This document shows positions 10,039 through 21,169 of a stretch of DNA of 64,000 nt, one piece after another (the first letter of the stretch is position 1; every line of letters starts with the position of its first letter). The notes under the pieces are model-generated. The model worked only from the letters and a program-made list of their open reading frames with translations. It was not told the DNA's origin and did no database searches. Made by a program: the position numbers and the translations under genes. The stretch is from assembly GCA_026225945.1 (NCBI GenBank), contig JAMJFZ010003581.1, positions 11,691,001-11,755,000 of the forward strand, in the 5' to 3' direction. The stretch comes from Cricetomys ansorgei. Lineage: Eukaryota; Chordata; Mammalia; Rodentia; Nesomyidae.

Positions 10039-10347
10039 TCATTTCCCCAGTCCCTTGTAGCATCTGTAAAGGTCCCAGATAATGTTGGGATCTATGGTGG
10101 TGCTACATGGCCATTTGGATTGATTATCTAAGGGGTACCGAGGCCAAATTTGATTGCAAAGGTGAATAACTTTAGGGCCCTTCAGGTAGGGCGCCAGGTT
10201 GAGAGGCTGGATTATTTCTGAAAGGCATCCCAAGGGGGCATGAGAGCCTATGGAAGACAGTTCCCGTGGGTGAGAAGTGGACCCAAAAGTGTCCCTGCAG
10301 CATGTAGTCGAGGCGTCCCCTGGACTCAGGGAGGACGGAACAAGCAC
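10039..10347 (-). pseudogene. gag: gag matrix remnant of provirus A
   Basis: A 102-codon frame on the - strand ends in a pattern typical of class I retroviral matrix: WPRYPLDNQSKWP, then an acidic/threonine link, an 'I-WDLYRCYKG' block and a basic tail. It lies where gag should start, about 600 bases inside the 5' LTR. The first half of the frame has no clear resemblance. Identification rests on the W-Y-L-D-WP spacing and the downstream capsid and nucleocapsid remnants. Confidence 0.6.
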
Positions 10348-10934
10348 AAGCTTCTCAGTGGGTCATCGCCACTCTCGACGGGGGTCAGGGCTAATCGCCC
10401 AGTGAGGAGACTCAGTGCCTGGTACCAAGGCTTTCAAGGAGGCCCGAAGGTGAGGAGGCCCAGAGGCGAGGAGAAACCAAGCTCAGGAAGGAAGTTTCAT
10501 CCCCAGGAAGGGTTGGGAGACTGAGTGGGAACAGCCACAGGGGCCTAGAGCAGCTGTGGGATTGAGAGCAGCTCTGCAGCTACTATACCGCTCCTAGGTG
10601 AGGGCAGGAAGGGATGCTCAGCCCGGGTGGGCCTCGGGTGACTGCAGGACTGCAGCTCCACAAGTGGGAGAGTGGAGCCTTAGAGACTGGGGCTGGGGTA
10701 CCTCCATCTCCAGGAGTACCAGACGGTGCTGGACACTCAGTGTTCACTTTCTCGGACTCAAAGAAGTGTTTACACTGACCAAAAAGGGATGGTTACCTAA
10801 CTGCCACTGGGGCACGGGGTGTGGAGCAATCAGTGAACCAGACGGTGAGTCTGCTGCAGGTGGATGGAGACGAGGGATAGGGTCCCAGAGCTGCTCAGAC
10901 CCCTGGAGTGGAGAGCACAGGCACCAGAAGAGCT

Positions 10935-10953
10935 ATCTGAGACACTGGCACCA
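10935..10953 (-). other. Primer-binding site of provirus A (tRNA-His-like)
   Basis: Directly after the LTR end (TAACA, 10956) and a TT spacer, the - strand reads TGGTGCCAGTGTCTCAGAT. The first seven bases are invariant in primer sites ending against a tRNA CCA. The rest fits tRNA-His with one extra base and two changes better than tRNA-Phe or tRNA-Pro. The tRNA assignment is an inference. Confidence 0.5.
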
Positions 10954-10955
10954 AA

Positions 10956-11629
10956 TGTTACTGTTTACAGCTCGGAGACGGAAGGAAGGGTATCCTGGCA
11001 GTCTGGAGCCAAGGAACCACACAACTCTGAAGTGGGGAAGGTGCCCCCCAATGGAGCTCCAAGAGGAAAAATATGCTGGCATCTGGGAACCAAGGAACCA
11101 CACAACTCTGAGGGGTAAAATTTCCCCAGGGGAAGTGTTGCAGCTCAGAGGGGAAGATGTTCCTGGCTGAGCTGAAGTGGTGCAACGCCACTTCACTGGG
11201 ACCTGGTGACAAAGACAGCTTCATGAAGCAAATCTCAGAGAAGAGATTTATTGGGAACAAACCAACCAACCCAGGAGCATGGCTGTCTTCGCTTGGGAGG
11301 AAGGCAGCAGCCGCAGCCGTGGAGAACGGAGAAGAATGCAGCTCTTTATATAGGGTTTCTTGAGGGAGTGGGGTGAGCTTTCCAGGGTAGCCTGGGATTG
11401 GTAGGATTTGCAGCTCAGGGATTGGTGGCTTTCTGGCTCAGTGTCTGCTTGGTGATTGGTGGTTTCTTTTTACCCTTAACTGGCCAGTTTCTTGCCTTTG
11501 GGGCTGGAAATGGTTATTATGACGTTAGAAAAGTCTGGAGGGGGGGGTGGAGTGCCTTAGCCATTCTCCTGCCTCCAGGGCTGTCTGAGGGTGGTGGCTC
11601 AGCCACTTGGGGGCCTGCGAGGCCCTACA
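10956..11629 (-). repeat. 5' LTR of provirus A
   Basis: On the - strand it runs from TGTAGGGCCTCGCAGG (11629) to TAACA (10956), 674 bp. It has TATATAAAG at about 11344-11353, a C-rich U3, AATAAATCTC at about 11246-11254 and a long U5 with a repeated 'cacacaactctgaggggt'-type unit. The same order of elements is found in the 3' LTR and in the solo LTR at 12681-13160. Confidence 0.85.
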
Positions 11630-11814
11630 GTGTGCCTATTAGAATGTATAAGAGCAGGTAGTAATAGGAGAGTCTCCCTAGATGACTTTGCTCTGTAAGT
11701 ATATTATTCAAACATGAAAAATAGAAGGCCTTTGATCTTTTTAATAGATCACTGGCTGTTTCAAAAGAATGCATCGTGGGGAATATAGAATGCGCACCGT
11801 GACAACAGCATGGG

Positions 11815-11985
11815 GCGTCCCACTCAGTGTTCTGTTGCCGTGAAGAGACACCACGATCACAGCGACTCTTATAAAAGGAAAACATTGAATTATAATAACT
11901 AAGCATTCAAACACATGAGCCCGTGGGGGCCATTGTTATTCAAGCCACCACGTTCTACTCCCTGGCTATGGGCATCCACCTACTA
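11815..11985 (+). repeat. Rodent interspersed repeat, family not named
   Basis: The 'gtgttctgttgccgtgaagagacaccacgatcacagc' start and 'cattcaaacacatgagcccgtgggggccattgttattcaa' end match a repeat abundant in muroid genomes. It is internally deleted here. A related start occurs at 63160. Confidence 0.55.
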
Positions 11986-11989
11986 CCCC

Positions 11990-12670
11990 AGCCCTCAGCG
12001 GTGTGCTCCCACAGGCCTCTCCCGCCACCCACGGTCTCCAGCTCCTCACTGGCACCCCCTGGAGGCGGTCTGCCATGGGCTAACAGCTGCGTGGTGGGGG
12101 TTCTGCTGGTGCAGTATGTTTCCCACTGCACACCTCTTGTGCCCTGTGCCCCTCAGTGGTCCGTGGCTGAGGCTCTGCCAACCCCTCCATGTGAAGGGAG
12201 CACAGCTCTCCTGGCCCCGCCTCCTCCAGGCACCTAGTAGTAAAGCAGCCTCAGCCTGCCTTGGACCTCATTTGGTCACAGTGGGCCCCGCTGGTAGCCA
12301 TGGCAGCCTGTGGACTGAGCTGAGGACTGGGCTGCAATTCCCAGCACCTCGCCACCACCTGTGCTTCTGCTGTGGAGCAAACCTGACCTTTCTGAGCAGC
12401 CTGGCCCCTCCCGATGCTTGCTGCATCTTAGGGCTGCTGCTCAGCCTCCTACCCTACCTTGCAGGGGACCCCGGGGCCCTGGCCACCTCCTCCTGTTCTT
12501 GCCATGAGCCACAAAGGTAACAAGGACCAGTTGGGAGCCAGCACATTTCCTTTTTGCAGGAGTCTGGCTCTGTGGGGCTGGAGAGCTCCGGGGCTTGAGA
12601 CCCTCCATAGGAAAGCGCCCCACCGCGGGACTACCAGGGATCCCACTCCCTGCTGACCATGGTGTCCCCC
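11990..12670 (+). other. GC-rich unique block with a 201-codon open frame
   Basis: This C/G-rich segment lies between a rodent repeat and a solo LTR. A frame at 11915-12520 stays open for 201 codons but starts inside the repeat, is rich in P, S, C and W, and shows no family resemblance. It contains an AG/GTAACA-like splice context near 12516. I regard it as noncoding until transcript evidence appears. Confidence 0.35.
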
Positions 12671-12680
12671 ATCTAACACA

Positions 12681-12865
12681 TGTGGCCCCAAGCTGGGACC
12701 CTCAACCCCGCCCCCAGACTATTCAAATAGGGTGAAAAAGTCCCACTAATCTCAGGCTACCGTGGAAAGCTCACCCCCCTTCCACAAAAAATACTATATA
12801 AAGAGTTGCATTCTGCTCAGTTCTCCGCACAGCTTCAGCTGCAGCCTTCCCCTAAGTGGGAAGAA

Positions 12866-12904
<39 letters not shown>

Positions 12905-13160
12905 ATGCTTGCCTCTCTCTCTGAGATTTTCTGCATGAGCTCTCTTTGTCGTCTGGTTGAAGAAGCAAAGAAGCAAAGATGAAGACCTCAGCTCAGCCAG
13001 GGATATTTCCCTTCAGAGCTGCAACACCTGGGAAACATCTCCCCTCGGAGCAGAGCCGAGTCGGGCTGTCCAGACCTCAGAGCAGTGTGGCTCCTGGGCC
13101 GCCGACTGCCAGGGTACCTTTCCATCCCCGTCTGAGCTGGAAAACAAAACAAACCAACCA
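12681..13160 (+). repeat. Solo LTR related to provirus A, opposite orientation
   Basis: The order of elements matches the provirus A LTR read on the + strand: TGTGGCCCCA start, 'caggctaccgtggaaagctcaccccc', TATATAAAG (12796-12804), 'ttgcattctgctcagttctccgcacagc', then 'gagattttctgcatgagctctctttgtc' and a U5 ending near 'gtctgagctggaaaac'. The AATAAA region has been replaced or expanded into (CA)n at 12869-12903. U3 is shorter than in provirus A. No paired LTR or gag follows. Confidence 0.7.
12869..12903 (+). repeat. (CA)n microsatellite
   Basis: About 17 CA units at the position where the related LTRs carry their poly(A) signal. Confidence 0.95.
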
Positions 13161-13200
13161 CGAATCGTGGCGCCCATAAGCTTGCAGCCATATCTAATGC

Positions 13201-13960
13201 AAAAAAAAAAAAAAAAAAAAAAAACCAACAAACAAAAAACCACATCCAGCCCAACTTGAAGTCTGTCAGCATCTCAACACGGATTACAAGTCCAAAGTCT
13301 CTTCTGTGGCTATGACAATCTCTTAAATGTAGCTCTCTGTAAAACCAAAACCAAAGAGCAGATCACATGCTTCCAGGATACAGTGGCAGAGGAGATGCAC
13401 TACCATTCCAAAAGGGAGGAAAGGCAGCATGGTGAGGGAATACTGGACCACGTCAAGACCTAAACCCAGCTGGGCAAACTCCAAACTCTCCATGTCTGAC
13501 GTCAAACAGCTCTTCTGACCTCTAACTCCTTTCAGCTCTGTTGACCGCAATATGCTCCTCTCTCTTGGGCTGTCTCCACTCCCTGTTAGCAGCTCTCCTA
13601 GGCAGATATCCCAGGGCATCTCCAACAGCCTGTGGTCTCCAAGAGAATCAGGCTTCACCTTCACAGCTTCACACCACGGCCTCTCTGGGCCTCCATGTCA
13701 GGGTCTCCACCCCTGACACAGCCTGCCTCGGTGGCTTTCCTTAGCCGTGGAGGGAGACTCCACGACTCCTTTCTTGTACCCTTGGCCCTAAAGACGGACC
13801 CGTCTGGCTGCAGCTGCCATGTTCTGCTGCTTGCTGGGGCTGGAACATGGCCCCCTTGTTCAGTGATGTCCCCATCAGTTTTCTGTTCTTATAATTTCCT
13901 TCACTGCTTACAGCTTTCCAAGATCCCTTTGCGCACATTGTGAGCTTAGCTGGGCGGGGT
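13201..13960 (+). repeat. A-run followed by a rodent interspersed repeat
   Basis: A 24-base A-run (13201-13224) leads into text typical of a widespread rodent retroelement, for example 'gattacaagtccaaagtctct', 'gggctggaacatggcccccttgttcag' and 'ttatttccttcactgcttacagctttccaagatcccttt'-like sequence at 13885-13935. I think it is retroelement 3'-end material but cannot name the family. Confidence 0.45.
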
Positions 13961-16900
13961 CTTCCCTTCAGGCCAGGCTTTTCTGTGTCCTCGTGCGAAC
14001 TATTGCAGGGTCTCGGATTTGAACAGTTTTCCAATGAGTGTCGCTCGCCGGCTAGGCTGTTGCTGGGGTTTGTGTTTAACTGTGTTTAACTCTTGCTTTT
14101 CTCTGAGTTTGACCCCTGCGCCCTCCCAGTTTCCCCCTTTCTTTTAGTACATCTATCAGACAGAGTTTATAAAAGGTAGATTTTCAGTCTTTCAATGTCT
14201 GGAAATTCTATGGAAGTCTGCCTGAGGCTCTGGTGCTGGGTTCAGCCCCATTTTTTCCCTCTGAATCTTGAAGTCCCTGCATTTTCCTTCAGCGTTGAAC
14301 TGATTTCTTTGTAGCTTCTTTTATCCCCTTACTTTTTATTTGCATTTATTTTACTTTCTGCTTTTCATTGTTGTGGTGATGTAGACTGGCTTTTTCGTTG
14401 ATCTGTTAAAAAACAAAACAAGACAAAAAACACTTTCTATATTTTCAAAGTCCCCAGGTGTGAAGAGTCTAGAAGTAATCAGTTAGACTCTTCTGGAAGC
14501 CACGTTCCGGTGGACAGTGAGGAGATGAGATGCCCTTACAGACTGGTGAGTGGGTGAGGGGTGCTTGTCCTGCGAGGGGAGGGTCCTTTCTGAGGTGCCA
14601 CCTAGGCAGACCGTGGCTGCAGAGGTACGCGGAAAGCACCAGAAAAGGTGAAACACAGCCCAGAGGCCCCCGGAGGGAATGGACAGTGCCTGGGGAGCAG
14701 AGCTGGGAGGAGGGACGAAGCCCTGCTGGGATCCAGGCAAGCCGCGGGGGGCTTGGACTGGATCTGTGTGCAGGCAGATGCTCAGGGCAGGCTTGGGCAC
14801 CCAGTGGGGAGGACGGGCGAGGGCCTGGCTGCTGAACATCAGGAGACCGCTCGGCCTCTGATGGCAGCTCAAGCCCCAGAGCCCTTTTGCTGGGAAATCT
14901 TGTGTCTTCAGTTTTAACTTTCCCTTGCTGTGCATTTAGTTACAACCTCTCCAATCCTGTCTGTTCTTTCCAGAACCCTCCTTGATGGGCATAAACCTCC
15001 TAGATCAAGTACAGGAGCTCTTCCTTTCCCCATTTCTTCGTTTGCTTTTGTTTTGTGTCTTAGTTTGGTTTTCTTGACTCTTGCTTTCTCACGATTCGTC
15101 GTTCTTATGACGACCTGTTCTCATTGTGTGGAATCAGGACTCACGGAAACCTTTGTAAATTGTTCTCTCGCTGTTTCCTCTCTGAGCAGTTCTGTTTGTC
15201 TTGGGTCTTCTCTTGGTACTAATTTTCCATCTTAACTCAGGGGGGCTGTCCGTCAGCTGCACAAGCAGGAACCCGCAGGCTAGTTGACTCCTTCAGTGGT
15301 TTTCACCTTTGTGTGGCGTCAGCTCTTCTGACAGAAAACCAATGACTGACCAACTGTCGCTGTCAGCTCCAAGTCCGCCATGGTTTCCTGTGTTCTCAAA
15401 GATGAGGGACTTGAGGGATAGCTCAGAGCCAGAAACTCACCTGGTAATGGTTTCTCAAGAGGTGGGGCCCACTTCAGTGAGACCACTGTGCTCTTAGAGG
15501 CCTCAAGGCGGTGCGAGCTGGAGCCGTGCACAGCATTTGCTTGAGGGCTGACTAGGCACAGGTAATTTCAGCTGCACCTGGTGCCTTATGTCCATAATCC
15601 CAGGAGGGAAGAGGTTGAGGCGGAAGAACCACTGTGAGTTCAAGCCCAGCCTGGGCTATGCAGTGAGGTTCAGGCGAGGCCAGCCGCAGCAGTCAACAGA
15701 CAAACGAACAAACACAAAACTAGAACAAGTAAACTCTAGAAGATCTTTCAGTTTTATGAAAATTTTTACTAATTTTATAGAATTACAGAAACTAGCTAAA
15801 ATATAGGAAAGTTTAGACTAAGCAGAACTTAGTAGGAGGTGAATCTACTGAGAACCTCTTTCCTTTCCAGCAGAGGAAAGTATGTAAGTGGATTCGGAAA
15901 GGTGGCCGACTCCACGCACAACAGCACCTTTGGTGTGAAGGTCCCTGGGCCTCCCTTTCATCTACAGAGAGTGGGAATCAGGAGTAACCCTTTGGTGGTG
16001 TCAGGGGCAGAGTGTGGAGATCTTTCTGGTCTTTACCTTCTATAACCACCATTGGCTTGTGGCATTTTCTATGCCCAGAAAAATGTGAAAAACCCAACAT
16101 GAACAATAATTAAGGGGAAAGGCTAAGGAAGGTCACACTGACACAAGACAGGAGCCAGTGAGATGCAGGTGGCCATCCTCCCCGCCCCCACACCCTACAC
16201 CCAGCCCTGGCTCTGGAGCCCAAGCCACTGCCTTGCTAAAGTCAGAAGAGACGTCCTCCAGACTCTGCCGGATGAGGGCGCAGTCCCAGCTGATGGAGAG
16301 AGTCATCATTCATTATTTAAAACCTAAGTCAAAAGGAAGGCCAGCAGCCATTCTGAATTAATTAGCTTTTCTGGCAGCTGCCATCTGAGAATTAGGGGTT
16401 ATCCAGAGCCGGCAAATTTAACCGATACTTTTGTGTGTGTGTCAGATTGGATTAGAGGAAATGTGGGGAAAATTAAATGCTACGCCTTTCTTATTGCTTC
16501 AGTTGCCTGCAGATAACCACTTCACACGGTGGTGAGTAGACCGTGCATTCTTATAACAATGACAAACTCAAACGCACAGGCCTCAGGACCCACGCAGCTG
16601 TGACTTTCCTTTGCAGGCAGCCTGTTTACTGTTTACTGAAGAGTGTCTGGGTTTTGCCTTTGAGGGATTTTTTAAGTCCAGGGTTGGTCTGGATTTCTCA
16701 AAGAATCCCCCAAACTGAGCTTTTGATTGATTGTGTAGTATTAGGAGGTGCAGGGCCAGGGTGTTCCTGATCCAGAAAAGGGCACCAAGCCCAGGGGTGA
16801 TACTGAGATGAAGAAACACTGCAGGAGACTGCCTGCTCTGGCCCGCCCTTAGCCTGAGCCAGGTCGGCTTGCGTTGGGCTCCGAGTTGCTCAGCTGTGAA

Positions 16901-17270
16901 CTGCCCTGCGCACACCACCGTGGTGTTGACTCCTGCCAGAGATACCGGGAGCAGCCACTGTGAAGAGGAGAGAGCCTGCCTTCTTCCATCACAGAGATGG
17001 CTGGGGTTTTCCAGCATCCAGTGGCTTCTCTAGGCAACCGGCTCACACGTTAAAATGGTCAGAAAGGGGAAGAAGTCCAGGCATTCCTAAGCAACATGTC
17101 ACTGTAAGATGGTGACCTTTGGATAGTAAGCACTTGCCAAGGTCCTCGCACATCGAATAAGAGGGTTTAGGTCACAGGAACTCAGTTTCAAAGTCAGAAA
17201 GTCCGAGTTAGATGACACTTAATGTCTTAGAAAACAGTGGAAAAGGAGTGTGGTGGCTAGTCTTGTCTCG
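13961..17270. other. Intergenic sequence, mostly without recognisable features
   Basis: It contains a B1 in + orientation at about 15571-15720 ('tccataatcccaggaggga...agcctgggctatgcagtgagg'), short T-rich runs and several 60-150-codon frames with no family resemblance. Nothing here supports a gene. Confidence 0.5.
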
Positions 17271-17279
17271 ATTCTCCCA

Positions 17280-18330
17280 TGACCAGTGGCTTTATGTCCC
17301 CGTGTGACTCATGGTCTCTCGTGTCTCTCTTATTTTGCTTGGCACGGTATTCCCCAGGGCCGTCCATGTGGCGGCAAATGAGAGGATTTCATACTTTGTC
17401 ATGATTGAATAATATTCTACTCTGTACATATATACTACTTTTCTTTATTCATCCTTCAAAGGACACCCTAGTTCTGTCTTTGTTATTGAGGTGTATCGAT
17501 TTTATTTTCAAATAAAATGTATGGAATATAAAGAACTCTTGAATATATTGTATGTGTGTATATGTACATATGTATAAATATGTGTGTGTGTGTGTGTGTG
17601 TGTGTAATGGAAGCGATCAGTGGTTCTACATATAAATTTTTGAAGATCCACCGTACTGTTTATTATGACATCTGCCCCACTTTACACCTCAGCACTAGTG
17701 TGTGGGACTTCTCCCTCCTCTGCAACTTCACCATCATGTGTTGTCTTTAGCTTGATAGCAAACGTTCTGACTGGGCTGAGATGACATCGGTTTGCAGTTC
17801 TGACTTGCATTTCCTCAATGACTACTGATAATGAAAATTACGTTCATGTTGGTCTTTTATCCTCTTAGAAATATCTGTTCAATCCACTTGTCTGCTTGCA
17901 GATCTTTTTTTTTTTTTTTTTCTGTGTTTTCTGAGTTGCTTCAATATTCTGGATCTGTGTTGTGCAGATACTGTTCTTTGCTGACAGGGTCCTACTGCCC
18001 ACCTTTGCTGTGGGGGCCACACCCCATACTAAATGTCCAACACTGGTTCTCCGACCCTACTCCACCAGGTTATGTTTTCAGGAATTTGAAACATTTGAAA
18101 TGGTTTTGTAGCTTGTGAACGGTATGGGTTGTTTCTCCAATGCATGCTTTTGGTGCCTTTGTCAAAGTCCAATCTGCTGTGTGTGTGGTTTACTCTGGTT
18201 CTCTTCTATGTTAGAGGACTGTGTGTTGGGACGTTGTCTTGGCTAGTTTGGGCCCTTTGTGGTTATCTACCCCTTCCTTCACAGGAACAACTCTGTGTGT
18301 TTGACATTCCTGGCTCCCCTAGTGCTTATG
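17280..18330 (-). mobile_element. Old L1 3' end (L1M-type), antisense
   Basis: The + strand shows the antisense of mammalian L1 ORF2/3' sequence. 'gaataatattctactctgtacatatatactact' and 'ttgaagatccaccgtactg' are landmarks of that region, followed by text around 'tttgtcaaagtccaatctg' (18158). It is diverged and interrupted by (TG)n (17581-17605) and a T-run (17905-17921). The layout fits a pre-rodent L1 insertion. Confidence 0.65.
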
Positions 18331-18599
18331 TGTGAGCAAAAGGACACTTCAATCCTTCTACATCCTCTAAGCAGGAAAATCTGGTCACCTACTGAAGGCT
18401 GATTTGCCTTTTGTAGGGAAGGGTATAGTGCCCCCCAATGTCACACTGGGTTAACAGGCTGTTTCCAGGTGACTCTGAAATAAGAGTGTGGCCAAGAGAG
18501 GCAAGCAAAGAGGAATTGCAGGCAGATCTTTCCCATGTGTGGGGTAGTGTAGTTGTTAGCAGCTGTGTGGTCTCACCGAGAGAAACACAGAGGCAAATT

Positions 18600-19780
18600 C
18601 ATACGTGCAAGCCCTGCCAGACCTCAGGTGAGTGAGCCACCATCATGGCAGGCACCATCCTGGAGAGTGGAATCCTGAGCATCTGAGCTCAGGTGTTTTT
18701 ATTGATCCAGAACTCCTCAGGTGTTCTACTGATAGCATGTGCAGATCATTAGCAATCAAACATCCCCCATAGAAATCCAACACCTGCAGACATACAAAAT
18801 GCCAAGACCTAGATAGCTTCTCACCCAACGGTGCACAAAACAATTATTTCATACATAACTAAAAATAAACAATTCCCCTTTTATGTATAAGCCAATCAAA
18901 AAAAATTGCTTTTTCTACAACACAATTTAACTATACCAGCAAAACCATTTACAAGAAGAACAATTATGAGGCTTCTAATGCACAGGACCAAATGAAACCA
19001 AACATCTACCAAGCTTTTCAAAGAGTGTTTAGACAGCAGAAAAACACTATCAATGTCCAATTATCTGGAATTCATTCACGATCTTCTGAACTCTCCAAAG
19101 GGCTTGGATCATTTCTCTGGCTCTGCCCTCTGCAGCACATACAGCTTGTCCTCCAGGCCCTGGCTGGCTCCACTCCACTGCTGCTGCTGCTCTTGGTGGT
19201 CGTCCCACGGTACTGGCATCTCCGAAACACTGGGGTCTTGTGCTATAACTGGACTGCACTTTCACCAATAGCCTCTCCTGGGATCTTTTCATGGTGCCAA
19301 GCCTCAACTTCTCTGCACGACCCCTTCAGGGTGGTGGTGCAGGGACCCCAGGGATCCTTCACAGCAGGTGCCTAGATGCAGATTCCTCCAGTTTTGGTGA
19401 CTCCCCACTGCAACCTGGCCTGATACACATGAGGCTGCTGCACTTGGTTGTGTGTCTAAGCCCCCTGCCAGACAGACTGGTGTGGTATGTAATTTGTCTC
19501 AGAGGCATCCATCCCTTCTGGACCCCATGACACTCTGTCCCTGGGCACCAAACTGGGTCTCTTTCTCTCGTGAGGTTAGGGGACATCCTAAATTATCCTG
19601 GGATGAAGTGGACTCCTCCTGCATTGCTTTTCCCCTTGAGTGACCCCCACAGGGCTTTGAGCAGATCTTTCCTTGGCTGAAAATGCCCGTTAAGCCACAG
19701 GGCCACTGAGCTCTGATGTATTCTGTGGCACTCCGTAACATTATGGTCACTTTTTTTGAACATAATATTTTTATTAATTA
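18600..19780 (+). repeat. Rodent retroelement 3'-end-like repeat
   Basis: Blocks such as 'ctggctctgccctctgcagcacatacagcttgtc', 'gctgctgctgctcttggtggtcgtccca' and 'caccaatagcctctcctgggatcttttcatggtgccaagcctcaac' are found many times in muroid genomes. I associate them with Lx-type L1 material but am unsure. A related block occurs inside provirus A at about 6290-6390. Weak open frames on both strands follow from the composition. Confidence 0.45.
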
Positions 19781-19829
19781 TTTGAGACCCACTTTCCCAG
19801 GTCCATCCTACCACCCCAGGCTGACTGCC

Positions 19830-20150
19830 ATGCGTGAAGCCCAAGTGCCTTTATGCTGAGGGCCCAGCTGAGCGGCAGCTCCGGCTTGGTGGGTGGTGAT
19901 GGGTCCAGGGCGGTGGCCCGAGCCTCCAGGATGACCCAGGACAGGCCGTTGTGACCACCTCGGCTGCTCTCCTGCGTCTCTCTGCCTGGCTGTTCTCCAC
20001 TGTCTTCCTCTCCTGCCTGAGTTGCTCCTCAAGGCCGTGGGCTGGGACTCCAACCACCTTTACTTCCCAAAGCTTTCCCCGCAGGACCCGACTCCAGGTC
20101 CCTGAGCATGGCAGGGCCTACTGCCCCCAGCCGATTGAGTCTCTTGAACT
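19830..20150 (-). other. GC-rich block with a coiled-coil-like frame, possible pseudogene fragment
   Basis: About 320 GC-rich bases sit between repeats. On the - strand one frame contains HGLEEQLRQERKTVENSQAE followed by RRRRAAE, a charged coiled-coil-like string, but it has no start in context and ends soon after. It could be a fragment of a retrocopied gene. I cannot name a parent. Confidence 0.3.
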
Positions 20151-20154
20151 TTAA

Positions 20155-20310
20155 TTTTTTTTTTAAGAGTTAATTTCTGTGTGTGGGTTCTACCTGTGCA
20201 TGGCTGCGTACCATGTTCATGCAGTGCCAGGTGAGGCCAGAAGGGTATTGGATCTTCTGGAACTGGAGGTACAGGTTCGCTGCCATCCGGGGACGAGCAG
20301 CCAGTGCTCA
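20155..20310 (-). repeat. B3-type SINE fragment
   Basis: The + strand shows the antisense B3 pattern: 'gtgccaggtgaggccagaagggtattggatc', 'ctggaactggaggtacaggtt' and 'gagcagccagtgctcat', with an A/T-rich tail (20150-20166). Confidence 0.65.
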
Positions 20311-20319
20311 TAATTTTGC

Positions 20320-21165
20320 CCCATGGTCTTTCTTAGGGAATTATTTGGATTTTTGAACCAGAGGCATTGACTCATGAGTGGACCTTGGGATGAGTCTGGA
20401 CACATAGCAGAACAGAATAACCAACACCAAGTAGACTAGGTTAGGGTGGAAGTTTCCAGAATCAGAAGGGATTGTCTCCAGGACGGGCAAATTTCTTTCC
20501 TGATCCTTCTTGGAGTTCAGTGTGTGATCAGGCAGCCGACCAACAATACTCGGGACGCCCATGGCCACAGCTGTGCCCTACAAGGCCCACCCTGATAGGA
20601 TGCCCATGCCCAGCTCCCCAGGCGATGTGAGGGAAGGTGGGATTGTTCTTCTGAGTCAAGCTGTCTCGGACACTGGTGGGAACCAGGAGCACTGGCGTCT
20701 CACAGTGGGCTGGGTCCCCAAGCCCCGGGTGACACAGCAGAAAACCTCACACCACACTCAGGCCAAGTGCAAAAGAACCATTCTTCAGCCTTGAACACTT
20801 CAAAATGTAGTTTTTTTCTTTTCAATGTCTTTTTCTTTCCCCCTTCTTTAAATTTTTTTTTTGTTTTTGTTTTTGTATACAGCTTGACCTAGAATTTGTG
20901 ATATAGACCGAGCTGTCCTCAACTACCACACTGGGATTTTAAACTAAAAATTTTTTTCATTCAATATATTTTGTTCGTATTCTTTCTTCTACCCCACTCC
21001 AACTTCAAGCTCTTTCTCTCTCAAAATATTTTTTAAAATTTAATTTAAAAAGAAAAAAAACACTGAACCACCAAACAAAGCAACCAAACCAACCAAGCAA
21101 CCAAACCAACCAACCAAACAACAACAACAAAAAAGCAAAGCATATGGACCGTTACGTGTTGGCTT
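20320..21165. other. Unassigned sequence and low-complexity tract
   Basis: The - strand has a 75-codon frame (20341-20568) with one hydrophobic run (LVYLVLVILFCYV), but I do not recognise it. It is followed by T-rich sequence and a (CCAA)n/(CAA)n tract at about 21060-21135. Nothing supports an active gene. Confidence 0.35.
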
Positions 21166-21169
21166 ACTA

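Larger units (their letters stand above)
4399..11629 (-). mobile_element. Provirus A: decayed class I (gammaretrovirus-like) endogenous retrovirus
   Basis: Two related LTRs (10956-11629 and about 4399-5004) bracket an interior on the - strand. Remnants lie in retroviral order: primer site, matrix, capsid homology region, two zinc knuckles, protease, reverse transcriptase. All frames are broken by stops and shifts. No RNase H, integrase or env could be recognised: the 5.0-7.6 kb part carries only the B1, a leader-like segment and 3' sequence shared with provirus B. The two LTRs differ by many substitutions and indels, so the insertion is old. It cannot encode functional virus proteins. Confidence 0.85.

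Noticed and set aside
10598..11170. 190-codon + strand frame
   Set aside because: It is antisense to the provirus A leader and 5' LTR; the internal repeats come from the U5 tandem unit.
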